DNA of 57,798 nucleotides from assembly GCA_903867855.1 (NCBI GenBank), contig CAIPTA010000122.1:1-57798 (forward strand). The letters are read 5' to 3'. A program made the translations under genes and the position numbers. The stretch comes from Oligoflexia bacterium. GTDB taxonomy: Bacteria > Bdellovibrionota > UBA1018 > CAIPTA01. The notes beneath the pieces are model-generated. The model was not told the DNA's origin and did not search any database. It worked only from the letters and a program-made list of their open reading frames with translations. Positions 36,158-45,249 of the stretch are shown here, piece after piece (positions within the stretch are counted from its first letter, which is position 1; the number at the start of each line of letters is the position of its first letter).

Positions 36158-39100
36158 CTAATGCCCTTGATTTCCCACTAAGCGACTCAAGGTTGTTTTG
36201 CTCCACACGCGGAAGCGATCAATAAACACATAGGCAGCAGGCACTACCACAAGGGTTAGTAGCGTGGAGCTTACGAGTCCGCCGATGATTGCGATACCCA
36301 TGGAAGTTCTTTGCTTCGAGGCCTCATTGAGACCAATGGCCACAGGGATAGTTCCTGCAACTAACGCCATGGTCGTCATGAGGATCGGTCGCAACCTCGT
36401 TTTCCCAGCGAGGATCATCGCATCGGTGCGATCCTTGCCTGCTTCCACGAGGTGATGAGCATAGTCCACGAGCAGAATGGAGTTCTTCGTTGCTACCCCG
36501 AGAAGCATGATCATCCCGATCATCGAGAAGATATTCAAGCTTTCATGGGTTGCTGCGAGCGCCACAAGCGATCCGCACATCGCGAGCGGCAGCGCCAACA
36601 TGATGGTAAGCGGAGTTACGAAGCTCTCGTAGAGCGATGCAAGAATGAGGAAGATGAAGAGCACACCGAAGGTGAGTGCGGTGGCCATCGAATCACCAAG
36701 TTCTTTGAAGTTCTCCGCCTGACCGATGAAGGCAAAGCGCATATTGGAGGGAAGCTTCACCTCATTTTTGATCGATTTCGTGAGATCATCCATAATGTTT
36801 CCAAGTCCTGCCCCGGGAGCAATATCCGCCTGGATCTGAATATAGCGCGAGCGATCTTGACGAGTGATCTTCGATGGACCACGAGTATCAACAGCCGTTG
36901 CCACATTCTGGAGCCGCACCAAGTTCAAGTTGATATTCGGAACATAGGTTTGATCGAAGCCCTTGTGAAGATCCCGCTGGTCTTCTTGTAGGCGAACACG
37001 AATATCGTATTCCTCTCCGTTTTCACGGAATTTCACCGGCGTGGAGCCTTCCACTTGAGTGCGAAGTTCCACCCCAGCGTTCACGGTGCTTACACCGAGC
37101 TCATCCGCGCGTTTTGTGTCGATAGCAACTTGCAGCTCTGGTTTCCCAGCACGGTAATCCACATCCACGTCTTTGAGGCCTGGATGTTTTTTCGCAAAAT
37201 CGAGCACTTTGGCTGCATACTCTTCTAATTGTTTCTGATCGTCGCCGATAATGTTCAGGTTAAAGGGCCGCTGACCTGCGCCCACCATATCGTAATCCTT
37301 CACCGCCGTGTTCGCGTAGGCATAGGGCTTCAGCTGCTGACGAATTTTTTCCTTCACCTGGCTGGTATTCAAGCGGCGCTGCTTGCCGTTTACGAGCCCC
37401 ACGAAGAAGGAACCCACATTCGACTGGCCCGACTTATCACCCACGGTGAGCGCAGAAATCGCTACTTCTGGGTTGGAGCGAATCAGCTTATCAATTTCTT
37501 GACCCACACGATTCGTTTCCTCTAGGGAGGTGCCTGGGGGAAGATCGTAGGCCACGATGAATTCACCACCATCTTGAGGAGGCAAGAAGGTTTTAGGCAC
37601 AAGCACAATCGTGGAACAGCTTCCGAGGAATACCACCATGGCAATCCCTAAAACTTTTAACGGATTTTTCATGGTATAGCGGAGGATCCCCTCGTATTTC
37701 ACTTCTAACCAATCCTGAAATTTCGAAAAGCCTTCTAGGGTTCTGCCCACTGTGCGATCCCAAAGATTCTTAGTTTTCGCTTTATGGGTAGCTCCGGCGA
37801 AATACGCAGAGAGCATCGGCGCCACGGTGATGGCATCAAAGAGCGAGATCAACATCGCGAAGCAAATAGTGAGACCGAATTCTTTAAAGAACTGACCCAC
37901 CACGCCCTTCAAGAAAGCCACTGGGCCGAATACGGCGAGTACCGTGAGGGTGGTGGCAATAACGGCGAGCTGCACTTCGAGAGTTCCAGATTTCGCAGCC
38001 TCCATAGGACTTTTCCCCATCTCAATATGCCGGAAAATATTTTCTCGCACCACGATCGCATCATCGATCAAGAGGCCCACTGATAGGGAGAGGGCGAGGA
38101 GAGTCATGATATTGATGGTAAAACCTGCAATGGCCATCAAAATGAAAGCACCAATCAGAGAGTTGGGTAGCGCAAGACCCGTAATGATTGTAGATCTTCC
38201 GTTCCCAAGGAAATAAAATACCACCACAACTGCGAGGGCGATACCGATGAAGATGGATTCGTTTACGTCTTCCACGTTCGCGCGAATTTGCACAGCACCA
38301 TCGCGCACGAGTGTAACCTTTGGTTTTCCAGGCATATCGGCGAGAGTGGCGTTCACTTTCGCGATTTGCTTGATCACGGAATCTACTACATTGATCGTAT
38401 TGGAGCCGCTTTGTCGGTATACATAGAGGAAGAGGGATTTCTTGCCATTCACGTAGGCGCGGCTAGCTTCATCCTCCATGGTGTCTTGCACTTGGCCGAT
38501 ATCCGCCACCGTCACGGGCACATCACTACCAAAGAAGTTCACGATAGTAGCTTTGATATCTTCCACTTTGCGGAATTCACCAAGGGAGCGGAACACTGTT
38601 TCTTTTTGTCCGCGCGATACTTTTCCAACGGGTACGTTCTCTCCAGCGGCAGCAAGGCGCTGCGCCACTTGGGTGGCGGAGATTTCGTGAGCTTTCAGCT
38701 TTTTGCGGTCAAGGTCCACGTGAATTTCACGTTTACGACCACCCAAAATATCTACAAGGCCCACTTGGTTCACCTGCTCGAAACGCGGACGAATCATATT
38801 GTCTGCCACATCGTAGAGTTTTTCTTCCGGAAGTTCGGCTTCTAGGGAGAGAATAACTACTGGCTGATCTGCGGGATCGATACGGCGAATAATGGGTTCT
38901 TTAACATCGGTAGGTAAATTTGGTTTTGCGGCAGACACGTGATCGCGCACTTGTTGTTCTGCATATTTTACATCAGTTTCGAGAGTGAATTCTGCGATCA
39001 CGGAGCTCAAGCCTTCACGGTTCACGGAGGTGAGGCGTTTAATGCCCGAGATAGTACTCACTTCATCTTCAATGGGCTTCGATACAAGCGTTTCGATTTC

Positions 39101-39271
39101 GTTGGGGCTTGCACCGGGGTAAGCCGTGTTTACGGTAACCACAGGAAAAGTCACATTCGGAAAAAGATCCACACCGAGATTCTTTAAGCAGTAGTAGCCC
39201 ACTGCGAGCATCACGAGCACAAGACAAGTAATAAAAGTAGGACGCTTAATGGAGAGATCAACTAAACTCAC
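36158..39271 (-). CDS. RND-family efflux pump inner-membrane protein, HAE1/AcrB type
   Basis: A 1037-residue RND protein of the AcrB/MdtB size class, with 12 predicted helices in two halves. Helix 4 has the proton-relay pair in SVGLLIDDAIVVREN. Porter-domain motifs such as VTVNTAYPGASPNEIETLV occur near the N-terminus. Conserved repeats at helix 10-11 (ILLVDYAHHLVE, TRLRPILMTTMAL) are intact. The start is GTG 39271, overlapping the TGA of the tolC-like gene, and it reads MSLVDLSIKRPTF like many HAE1 starts. It probably exports drugs, bile-like compounds, or surface-active metabolites. No adaptor (MFP) gene is in the operon, which is unusual. Confidence 0.95.
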   Translation of the reverse strand: MSLVDLSIKRPTFITCLVLVMLAVGYYCLKNLGVDLFPNVTFPVVTVNTAYPGASPNEIETLVSKPIEDEVSTISGIKRLTSVNREGLSSVIAEFTLETDVKYAEQQVRDHVSAAKPNLPTDVKEPIIRRIDPADQPVVILSLEAELPEEKLYDVADNMIRPRFEQVNQVGLVDILGGRKREIHVDLDRKKLKAHEISATQVAQRLAAAGENVPVGKVSRGQKETVFRSLGEFRKVEDIKATIVNFFGSDVPVTVADIGQVQDTMEDEASRAYVNGKKSLFLYVYRQSGSNTINVVDSVIKQIAKVNATLADMPGKPKVTLVRDGAVQIRANVEDVNESIFIGIALAVVVVFYFLGNGRSTIITGLALPNSLIGAFILMAIAGFTINIMTLLALSLSVGLLIDDAIVVRENIFRHIEMGKSPMEAAKSGTLEVQLAVIATTLTVLAVFGPVAFLKGVVGQFFKEFGLTICFAMLISLFDAITVAPMLSAYFAGATHKAKTKNLWDRTVGRTLEGFSKFQDWLEVKYEGILRYTMKNPLKVLGIAMVVFLGSCSTIVLVPKTFLPPQDGGEFIVAYDLPPGTSLEETNRVGQEIDKLIRSNPEVAISALTVGDKSGQSNVGSFFVGLVNGKQRRLNTSQVKEKIRQQLKPYAYANTAVKDYDMVGAGQRPFNLNIIGDDQKQLEEYAAKVLDFAKKHPGLKDVDVDYRAGKPELQVAIDTKRADELGVSTVNAGVELRTQVEGSTPVKFRENGEEYDIRVRLQEDQRDLHKGFDQTYVPNINLNLVRLQNVATAVDTRGPSKITRQDRSRYIQIQADIAPGAGLGNIMDDLTKSIKNEVKLPSNMRFAFIGQAENFKELGDSMATALTFGVLFIFLILASLYESFVTPLTIMLALPLAMCGSLVALAATHESLNIFSMIGMIMLLGVATKNSILLVDYAHHLVEAGKDRTDAMILAGKTRLRPILMTTMALVAGTIPVAIGLNEASKQRTSMGIAIIGGLVSSTLLTLVVVPAAYVFIDRFRVWSKTTLSRLVGNQGH

Positions 39272-40671
39272 AGGGCACCTCCGAAGAGTTTCATTTGGGC
39301 GATGATTCGTAAAACTTCTGCTTGGGTATTCACCCGCTGTAATTGCGCGGTATCAAAATCTTGTTCGAAAAGAAGCATTTGATAGGTGGTAGTGCGTCCG
39401 CGAAGAAGGCGCTGTTGTTCATTTTCCAGCTTCGCTTTTTGCACTGTTTCGAGCTGCCTCGTTAAGGCTAGACGTTGCTTCGCCTCCTGCAGCTTCGTGT
39501 TGAGATCGCGCCAATCTTGCTCTTGCTTCATAAGCTTATTTTGGTATTGAAGCTCTGCCCCTTCTTGCTCCATCTTCGTTCCCGTATAGGTATCACTCAT
39601 GAGTCCAAAGGAAAGCGGAGTGGTGAAGCTAACTCCAATTACTCTTGTGGGGTGAATGCCCTGCACGGCCTGATTTACTGAAGCATCGGTAAGTGTATCG
39701 CGGCCTGTCCAGGCGAGAGAGCCAAATACTTTTAAGTCGGGTTTATATTTCTCTTTCGTGAGCTGCGCATTGGCCACCGCCACTTTGCGCATTTCATCAG
39801 CGGCTTTCACATCAAGACGCATCTCCTCGCGAGCTGGCACTTCCATTTTCACAAGGCTTTCTGATTCCACAAGATCTAACGATTCGGGCACTTGGTCTCC
39901 CGAAATATTTCTAGCTGAGTTGAAAGCGATGGAGGCAGCTTCTACTTCATCATTGGCGGCCTTCAATTGAAGTTTCGAGAGTTCTAGCGAGGCTTGCGCT
40001 TGCAGTTCATCGGATCTCTCTCCTAGTTGGAGATTTACGCGCTTGGTGGCCCACTGAAGAATTTTCTCTGCGCGGCTAAAGGCATCTTTTTGGATCTCTA
40101 CAGTTTTGCGGGCGATAGCTAAGCGCCAGTAGGCAATTTCTGAGTTCACTAGTTCTGCTCTTGCCTGATAGGAGTTATTGTAGCTATTGCCTAAATTATT
40201 GGCTTCTGAGAGATCTCGCTGCGCAGAAACCTCGGAGCCGAAACCATTGCGAAGTAAAGACTGGGAAAGTTCCAGCATTGGGGCTGCAAGATGATAGTCG
40301 GGCACAGCGAGCTGTGGTGCATTCATGATCTGCACGTGAGTCATGGTCCAAGTGAGTTTGGCGTTTAGGCCAAAGCTTGTAGCTTCACTCAAGCCCACAT
40401 CAAAGCCATTGGCATCGGTTTCGTTCCCTTGGAAAAATGGAGCGTCGGTAGGCTTCTTATCTTTCGAGTTTTTATAGTCGGCAAATAGGCTAGGCATAAG
40501 AGCGATATTCGCATCACGGGAGTGAATCTGCGCTCCTTTGCCTGCGCGCTGTGAACCTTTAAAGTTCTCATTTTGCGACTGCACTTGCTGTAAAAAATCA
40601 TCAATGCTTAAGTTTGCGGCTTGTGTGGTGCTTGCTATTAATAGGAGAGAGAGGGGGAGTATTTTTTTCAT
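39268..40671 (-). CDS. TolC-family outer-membrane efflux protein
   Basis: A 467-residue protein with signal peptide (KKILPLSLLLIASTTQA) and two OEP-type halves, each with long coiled-coil helices. The signature regions are LSIDDFLQQVQSQNENFKG at the N-terminus, LELSQSLLRNGFGSEV, and a Gln/Leu/Glu-rich coil near 390-460. It forms the outer-membrane duct for the RND pump. ATG 40671 follows GAGG and lies eight bases after the tetR stop. Its TGA overlaps the GTG start of the RND gene. Confidence 0.91.
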   Translation of the reverse strand: MKKILPLSLLLIASTTQAANLSIDDFLQQVQSQNENFKGSQRAGKGAQIHSRDANIALMPSLFADYKNSKDKKPTDAPFFQGNETDANGFDVGLSEATSFGLNAKLTWTMTHVQIMNAPQLAVPDYHLAAPMLELSQSLLRNGFGSEVSAQRDLSEANNLGNSYNNSYQARAELVNSEIAYWRLAIARKTVEIQKDAFSRAEKILQWATKRVNLQLGERSDELQAQASLELSKLQLKAANDEVEAASIAFNSARNISGDQVPESLDLVESESLVKMEVPAREEMRLDVKAADEMRKVAVANAQLTKEKYKPDLKVFGSLAWTGRDTLTDASVNQAVQGIHPTRVIGVSFTTPLSFGLMSDTYTGTKMEQEGAELQYQNKLMKQEQDWRDLNTKLQEAKQRLALTRQLETVQKAKLENEQQRLLRGRTTTYQMLLFEQDFDTAQLQRVNTQAEVLRIIAQMKLFGGAL

Positions 40672-40679
40672 AAGAAACC

Positions 40680-41312
40680 TCAGGAAATTCCTTTCAGGAT
40701 CATCGAGACAAATTGATCAATGAGTTCTTCGCGGTCTTTTTCATTGCGGATACTGCGGTTGAAATATTCTTTCGCTACTGCATCAGAGTGGCCTGTGTGG
40801 ATAATGGCGCCGAAATAGAAGGCTGTGATCGTGAGCGGATCCATTTCTTTTCGAACGATTCCCTGTTTCTTCGCGGATTGAAAAAACTTCACCATGGCTT
40901 CGAAGCTTTTTAAGAAAGTGTTTTGAAACACATCTTTCACCGCATCCATTTCGAAAAGATTTTCTCGATTGATGATTGAGCAGAGCTCGGGCTCTTCCGC
41001 GTGGCAGGTGAGGAACTGCCGCGACCAAAGCTTTAACTTGGCCTTTAAATCCTCTAAGGATTCTGGAGCGGTGAGAATTTTTTCGGATTCGGCCAGGCGA
41101 GCCGAGCCAAATTCCTCCAGGCAAGAGCGAAAGAGACCTTCTTTTCCTTGGAAATGGTAGCTAATGAGGCTGATATTTACGCCTGCTGCCTCAGCGATTT
41201 CTTTCACCGTGGCGCCGCCATAGCCCTTTTCTGCAAACACATGAGTAGCCGCCTTGCGCAGGAGCTCTACGGTGCTATCGTCTGAAGTTTTATGTTTGGG
41301 CGCTTTTGCCAT
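40680..41312 (-). CDS. TetR-family regulator of the efflux operon
   Basis: A 210-residue regulator with the TetR helix-turn-helix at about residues 15-60 (AATHVFAEKGYGGATVKEIAEAAGVNISLISYHFQGKEGLF). The C-terminal domain (about 70-205) is helical and divergent, with no recognised ligand motif. It is the first gene of the minus operon with tolC and RND genes, so it is probably a self-limiting repressor controlled by a pump substrate. A 24-base palindrome (41341-41364) lies 29 bases before its start. ATG 41312 follows an AGGG-type ribosome binding site. Confidence 0.92.
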   Translation of the reverse strand: MAKAPKHKTSDDSTVELLRKAATHVFAEKGYGGATVKEIAEAAGVNISLISYHFQGKEGLFRSCLEEFGSARLAESEKILTAPESLEDLKAKLKLWSRQFLTCHAEEPELCSIINRENLFEMDAVKDVFQNTFLKSFEAMVKFFQSAKKQGIVRKEMDPLTITAFYFGAIIHTGHSDAVAKEYFNRSIRNEKDREELIDQFVSMILKGIS

Positions 41313-41340
41313 GGCCCTATTATTAAAATACTATTTTGAT

Positions 41341-41364
41341 AATTTCAAATGAATGTTTGAAATT
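41341..41364. promoter_or_regulatory. palindromic candidate operator for the TetR regulator
   Basis: Perfect 9-base arms AATTTCAAA and TTTGAAATT with a TGAATG centre. It lies in the 67-base gap between the topA 3' end and tetR start, about where a promoter would be. A second AT-rich palindrome (AAAATA-C-TATTTT, 41325-41337) is closer to tetR. The absence of a T tract argues against a topA terminator. Confidence 0.6.
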
Positions 41365-41379
41365 TTAGAGTGTAGTGCG

Positions 41380-44061
41380 CTAAACCCTTTTCTTGGGCTT
41401 TTTTACTGTGGCAGTCTTCTTTGGTTTCGCAGACTTAGCCGCTTTCGCCGCTTTGGGAGCAGATTTTGCTTTTTTGGGTTTCGCTCCCCCACCTGCAGCA
41501 ATTTTATCCGCAATAAGGTTCACTGCATCCGCCAGCGTTAGCTCTTCCACCGTTTTCTCTTTTGGGAGAACTGTTGCATTCACTGCGCCGCACTTCACAT
41601 AGAGACCATAGGGGCCTTCAAGCACTTCTATCGGCTCTTTAGTTTCTGGGTGTTCGCCGAGAGTTTTCAAAACCTGAGAACCACGACGGCGACTTAGCTT
41701 CGGCTGCGCAAATAATTCAAGCGCGCGCGCTAAGTTCACCTCTAAAACGGGATCTTCTTTTTTGAGGGAGCGGTATTCGCCATTGCAGACCACATAGGGG
41801 CCAAAGCGGCCAACGCTTGCTCTGATTTCTTTTTGTGTGTCGGGATGCAGGCCGAGTAGGCGTGGCAATTCCAAAATGCGAAGAGCGAGTGGTTCATCCA
41901 CCGAATTAGGATCAATGCCTTTCGGAATCGAAACGCGTTTCAATTTTTCTTTAGGGTCAGCGGGAATATCTCCGAGCTGCAAGTATGGACCATAGGTTCC
42001 CGTTTTCAAGAAGATAGGCAATTTCGTAACAGGATCTGTGCCGAGGCTCTGCGCACCTTTTTTCACTTGTTCAATCAGCGCGCGCATGGATTCTTCGTTC
42101 AAATCACTAGGCGCCATGGATTCTGGTAGGCTCGCTTTCACAATTTGTTTTGTGATTGGGTCTTCGTATTCAAAGTAAGGACCAAACTTGCCCACGAAAA
42201 TATCTACATTTTTTAGATGATCGAAATGGAGCGAGCGCGCCTCTTCGGGATCGATGAGTTTATCTTCTTGTTCCACTCGCGCCTGCAGGCCTTTGGCGCC
42301 GAGGAAGAAACTTTCTAGGTAGGGCTCGTATTCTAATTTGCCTTCAGCAATATCATCGAGCTTCTCTTCCATATTAGAAGTGAACTTATTGTCTACAAGT
42401 TCATTGAAGTGTTTCGCCATCAATTCCGTGACCACGAATCCGGTAAAGGTGGGCACGAGCGCATTCGATTGGCGTGCGGCATAGCCTCGATCCAAAATAG
42501 TGCTCACGATGGAAGCATAAGTAGATGGGCGTCCGATGCCTTCTTTTTCAAGGAATTGAATGAGCGAGGCTTCCGAATAGCGGGCTGGCGGTTTCGTTTC
42601 GTGGGCGGTAACTTCCGAGCTCACGTGTTCAATTTTATCGCCCACTTTGAGGTCGGGCAGGAAGCGCTCTTTTTCGCCGAGGGAATGCTCAGGATCATCA
42701 TGACCTTCCACATAGGCGCGCAAGAATCCCGAGAACAGAATCTTCATGCCTGAAGCTTGGAAGCGAGCTGGGCCTTTGGAAGTTGTTGCATGAATGGTTG
42801 CCGAAACCTGCAGCTGACGAGAATCTGCCATCTGCGTGGCAATCGTGCGCATCCAAATCATTTCATAGAGTTCAAATTCTTTTCCGCGCAGGCCCATGTC
42901 TTGCGGCGGCGTGAAATCTAGCGACGGACGAATGGCTTCATGCGCTTCTTGTGCGCCCTTAGCTTTCGAGGTAAAGCGGCGAGCCTCAGGGCTCACATAC
43001 TCATCGCCATAGAGTTTTTTCACCAGCGCGCGCGAGCTTTGAATCGCAGATTCCGAAAGATTCACGGAATCAGTACGCATATAGGTGATAAATCCGCGTT
43101 CATAGAGCGTTTGCGCGATACGCATGGTTTCTCGTGCAGAGAGACCGAGCTTACGGTTCGCTTCCTGCTGCAAAGTCGAAGTAATAAAAGGTGGAGATGG
43201 ACGGCGCGTGACTGGCTTCTCTTCCAGGTCAACTACACTCCAATCAGCCAGCTGCACTTCTTTAAGCAGAGCACTCGCATTTTTTTCATCCAGTAGAAGA
43301 GTTTTATTCTTCTCTTTCTCTAGGAGTTTCCCGGTGCGCTCATCGAAATCTTTTCCGATCGCAATCTTCTGCTCATTTAAGTGCGTGAGGCGGGCTTCGA
43401 AAGTGGCATCACGACCGCGACCCTTAGCGAGTTCTGCGCCGATGCCCCAGTAGTTGGCGCTCACAAATTTCATGCGCTCTTTTTCAAGATCAACTAAGGC
43501 TTTCAGTGCCACGGATTGCACGCGTCCGGCGGAGAGACCAAAGGCAATTTTTTTCCAAATGAGCGGAGATACTGTGTAGCCCACGAGACGATCTAGAATT
43601 CTACGTGTTTCCTGGGCGCGCACGAGCTTCTCATCTAATTCGCGGGGATGATCAAAGGCATCTTTGATGGCTTTCGAAGTGATCTCGTGAAACACCATTC
43701 GTTTCGTAGGAATCTTGGGCTTCAGTACTTCCAATAAATGCCAGCTAATGCTTTCTCCTTCGCGGTCTTCGTCGGTCGCGAGGTAAAGAGTGTCGGCGTC
43801 TTTGAGTGCTTTTCGAATATCCGAGAGGATCTTCGTTTTTTGCGGCGGTATAATATAGAGAGGCTTGAAGTGATCAGCCACGTTGATGCCGAGGCGGCTC
43901 CACTTTAACTTTTTAAATTCTTCAGGGATCTGGGAGGCTTTGTCTGGCAGATCTCGCACATGACCATTGCAAGCGAGCACAACGCAATCCTTCGGCAGGA
44001 ACTTCTTAATAGTTCTCGCTTTGGTGGGGGACTCAACAATGATTAGAGAATTTTTTTTCAT
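41380..44061 (-). CDS. topA: DNA topoisomerase I (type IA)
   Basis: An 893-residue type IA topoisomerase. The Toprim domain begins SLIIVESPTKARTI and includes ATDEDREGE. The active-site tyrosine is Tyr327 in GFITYMRTDS, and the core carries the GRVQS and SAR motifs. The C-terminus has several glycine/tyrosine Topoisom_C repeats (FGPYFEYED, YGPYLQLGD, FGPYVVCNG, YGLYVKCGA) instead of the Cys4 zinc fingers of E. coli, and ends in a Lys/Ala-rich tail of about 45 residues. It relaxes negative supercoils. ATG 44061 follows CTGGAG. A TTG extension of 11 codons is unlikely. It is probably essential. Confidence 0.97.
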   Translation of the reverse strand: MKKNSLIIVESPTKARTIKKFLPKDCVVLACNGHVRDLPDKASQIPEEFKKLKWSRLGINVADHFKPLYIIPPQKTKILSDIRKALKDADTLYLATDEDREGESISWHLLEVLKPKIPTKRMVFHEITSKAIKDAFDHPRELDEKLVRAQETRRILDRLVGYTVSPLIWKKIAFGLSAGRVQSVALKALVDLEKERMKFVSANYWGIGAELAKGRGRDATFEARLTHLNEQKIAIGKDFDERTGKLLEKEKNKTLLLDEKNASALLKEVQLADWSVVDLEEKPVTRRPSPPFITSTLQQEANRKLGLSARETMRIAQTLYERGFITYMRTDSVNLSESAIQSSRALVKKLYGDEYVSPEARRFTSKAKGAQEAHEAIRPSLDFTPPQDMGLRGKEFELYEMIWMRTIATQMADSRQLQVSATIHATTSKGPARFQASGMKILFSGFLRAYVEGHDDPEHSLGEKERFLPDLKVGDKIEHVSSEVTAHETKPPARYSEASLIQFLEKEGIGRPSTYASIVSTILDRGYAARQSNALVPTFTGFVVTELMAKHFNELVDNKFTSNMEEKLDDIAEGKLEYEPYLESFFLGAKGLQARVEQEDKLIDPEEARSLHFDHLKNVDIFVGKFGPYFEYEDPITKQIVKASLPESMAPSDLNEESMRALIEQVKKGAQSLGTDPVTKLPIFLKTGTYGPYLQLGDIPADPKEKLKRVSIPKGIDPNSVDEPLALRILELPRLLGLHPDTQKEIRASVGRFGPYVVCNGEYRSLKKEDPVLEVNLARALELFAQPKLSRRRGSQVLKTLGEHPETKEPIEVLEGPYGLYVKCGAVNATVLPKEKTVEELTLADAVNLIADKIAAGGGAKPKKAKSAPKAAKAAKSAKPKKTATVKKPKKRV

Positions 44062-44137
44062 CTGCTCCAGCAATACCCAATCAACTTTGTCCAAAAGCTA
44101 GCACAGAACTCTGCCAAGCAAAGCAAAAAGTTTTAAT

Positions 44138-44278
44138 GCGGCTGGCTGCAAAAGCTTCAGGCCTTCGTTTTCAGCAGAAAATAGTCCTCAATGGCCAGTT
44201 GGCCACCTCCGGGTATTTTCTGCCTCGTGCCTCGGCCGCAGCTTTTTCGCTCAGCCGCGCATGCTAAAGCGGCTGGCT
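44138..44278. repeat. structured intergenic element flanked by 10-base direct repeats
   Basis: GCGGCTGGCT occurs at 44138-44147 and 44269-44278. Between them lie a perfect inverted repeat GCAGAAAATA (44174-44183) / TATTTTCTGC (44214-44223) enclosing TGGCC-AGTT-GGCCA (44192-44205). A further CAGCCGC/GCGGCTG pair sits at 44252-44258 and 44269-44275. The right GCGGCTG arm can pair either with its neighbour or, as the other repeat copy, with a distant partner. It lies in the topA leader and just past the pentapeptide gene on the minus strand. It could be a terminator/leader RNA structure or a small REP-like element. Confidence 0.45.
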
Positions 44279-44669
44279 AGGCTTTTTCGAGCACCATATT
44301 TTTGGCGAGGGCTTCTTCTTTAGAAAAAGGAAGGTCGGTTCCATCGTTGAAAATGGCTTGGGATAAATCTGCGTTCGTGAGATCGGCGCCAGTGAGTTTC
44401 GCATCCCGAAGGTTGGCACCACGCAAATTAGCATTCACTAATTTTGCACCAGTTAAGTTAGCTCTGCATAGATAAGTGTGGCTTAGGTTTGCTCCACTGA
44501 AATCTGTTTTGCTCAAATTCGTTTGATACATATCACTACGAGAGAGATTGATCCCCTTTAGCTTTAAACGACTAAGATTCGTATTGCTTAGGTTACTACA
44601 ATCTTTGTTTACCCAGGTGGGTAGACCATTTTTTTGACGTCCGGTGATCAAGGTAATAAAGGGAAGCAT
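44277..44669 (-). CDS. pentapeptide-repeat protein
   Basis: A 130-residue protein with pentapeptide repeats from about residue 22 to 105 (NLSNTNLSRLKLKGINLS through ADLTNADLSQAIF), of the A/N-D/N-L-x-x type, which would fold into a right-handed quadrilateral beta-helix. The C-terminal end (FSKEEALAKNMVLEKA) is helical. No signal peptide is clear. Relatives such as MfpA and Qnr act on DNA gyrase, but this protein is too short to be assigned to them. It lies upstream of topA on the same strand. Its stop is inside the 10-base repeat. Confidence 0.8.
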   Translation of the reverse strand: MLPFITLITGRQKNGLPTWVNKDCSNLSNTNLSRLKLKGINLSRSDMYQTNLSKTDFSGANLSHTYLCRANLTGAKLVNANLRGANLRDAKLTGADLTNADLSQAIFNDGTDLPFSKEEALAKNMVLEKA

Positions 44670-44841
44670 GGGTCAACTATAGAGCCAGCGGGGGACCATG
44701 TAAAGTAGCTAGAATGCCTGTAAAATTTATAGGATGTATGGGGTGTGAGATTGTAAGGATTAGTGGCTTTTGATCTGGGGTGCTATTCAGTAGCGTAAGT
44801 CTAATTCGAAAGAAGAAACTTAGTTGAAGGGGAATTTAGCT

Positions 44842-45249
44842 ATGAAACTTACCGTCGTAATTTTAGGTATACTTATCTCGATGCCAGCGATGGCCAACGA
44901 TACCATCAAGCAGGATATGAAACAGATCGCGGGCTTGTTTAAGCAAATCGCTACCACCATGGGTGACGCATCGAAAAACCAGGCCAATGCAGCAGCAGCT
45001 TCTCAGATCGCAGCGCTTTTCCAAAATGCAGCGGGGCAAGAGCCAGACTCGATTCTGAAATTGCCCGTGGGGCAGCAAAGCGCGGCAGTGGCAGACTATC
45101 GCAACATGGTAACTCAAGAGGCTAATTTAGCGAGCGCGATGGCGAAAGATTTCGCCACCAACAATAACGCAGCTGTAGGAGCCGTGCTTCAGCAAATGAG
45201 CGACCTTAAAAAAGAGGGTCACGATAAATACAATCCTCAGGCCTTATAG
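44842..45249 (+). CDS. cytochrome b562-family periplasmic protein
   Basis: A 135-residue protein with signal peptide (KLTVVILGILISMPAMA) and a four-helix bundle of cytochrome b562 size. The heme ligands of the family can be placed at Met26 (early in helix 1, IKQDMKQIAG) and His127 (helix 4, KKEGHDKY). There is no CxxCH, so heme would be non-covalent. It may carry electrons in the periplasm, or be a heme-less relative such as CpxP-type bundles. ATG 44842 with AAGGGGAA upstream is chosen over a TTG 18 bases earlier. It convergently overlaps the FAH gene by 13 bases. Confidence 0.7.
   Translation: MKLTVVILGILISMPAMANDTIKQDMKQIAGLFKQIATTMGDASKNQANAAAASQIAALFQNAAGQEPDSILKLPVGQQSAAVADYRNMVTQEANLASAMAKDFATNNNAAVGAVLQQMSDLKKEGHDKYNPQAL

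Noticed and set aside
38288..38845. 185-codon plus-strand frame, and a similar one at 36452-36991
   Set aside because: Both lie antisense to the RND gene, with His/Phe-rich composition typical of shadow frames.
39268..39271. Idea that an adaptor gene was lost as a remnant between tolC and RND
   Set aside because: The genes overlap by four bases, so there is no remnant sequence.
41341..41364. Palindrome as a topA terminator
   Set aside because: The stem is AT-only apart from one C-G pair per arm, and no T tract follows on the minus strand.
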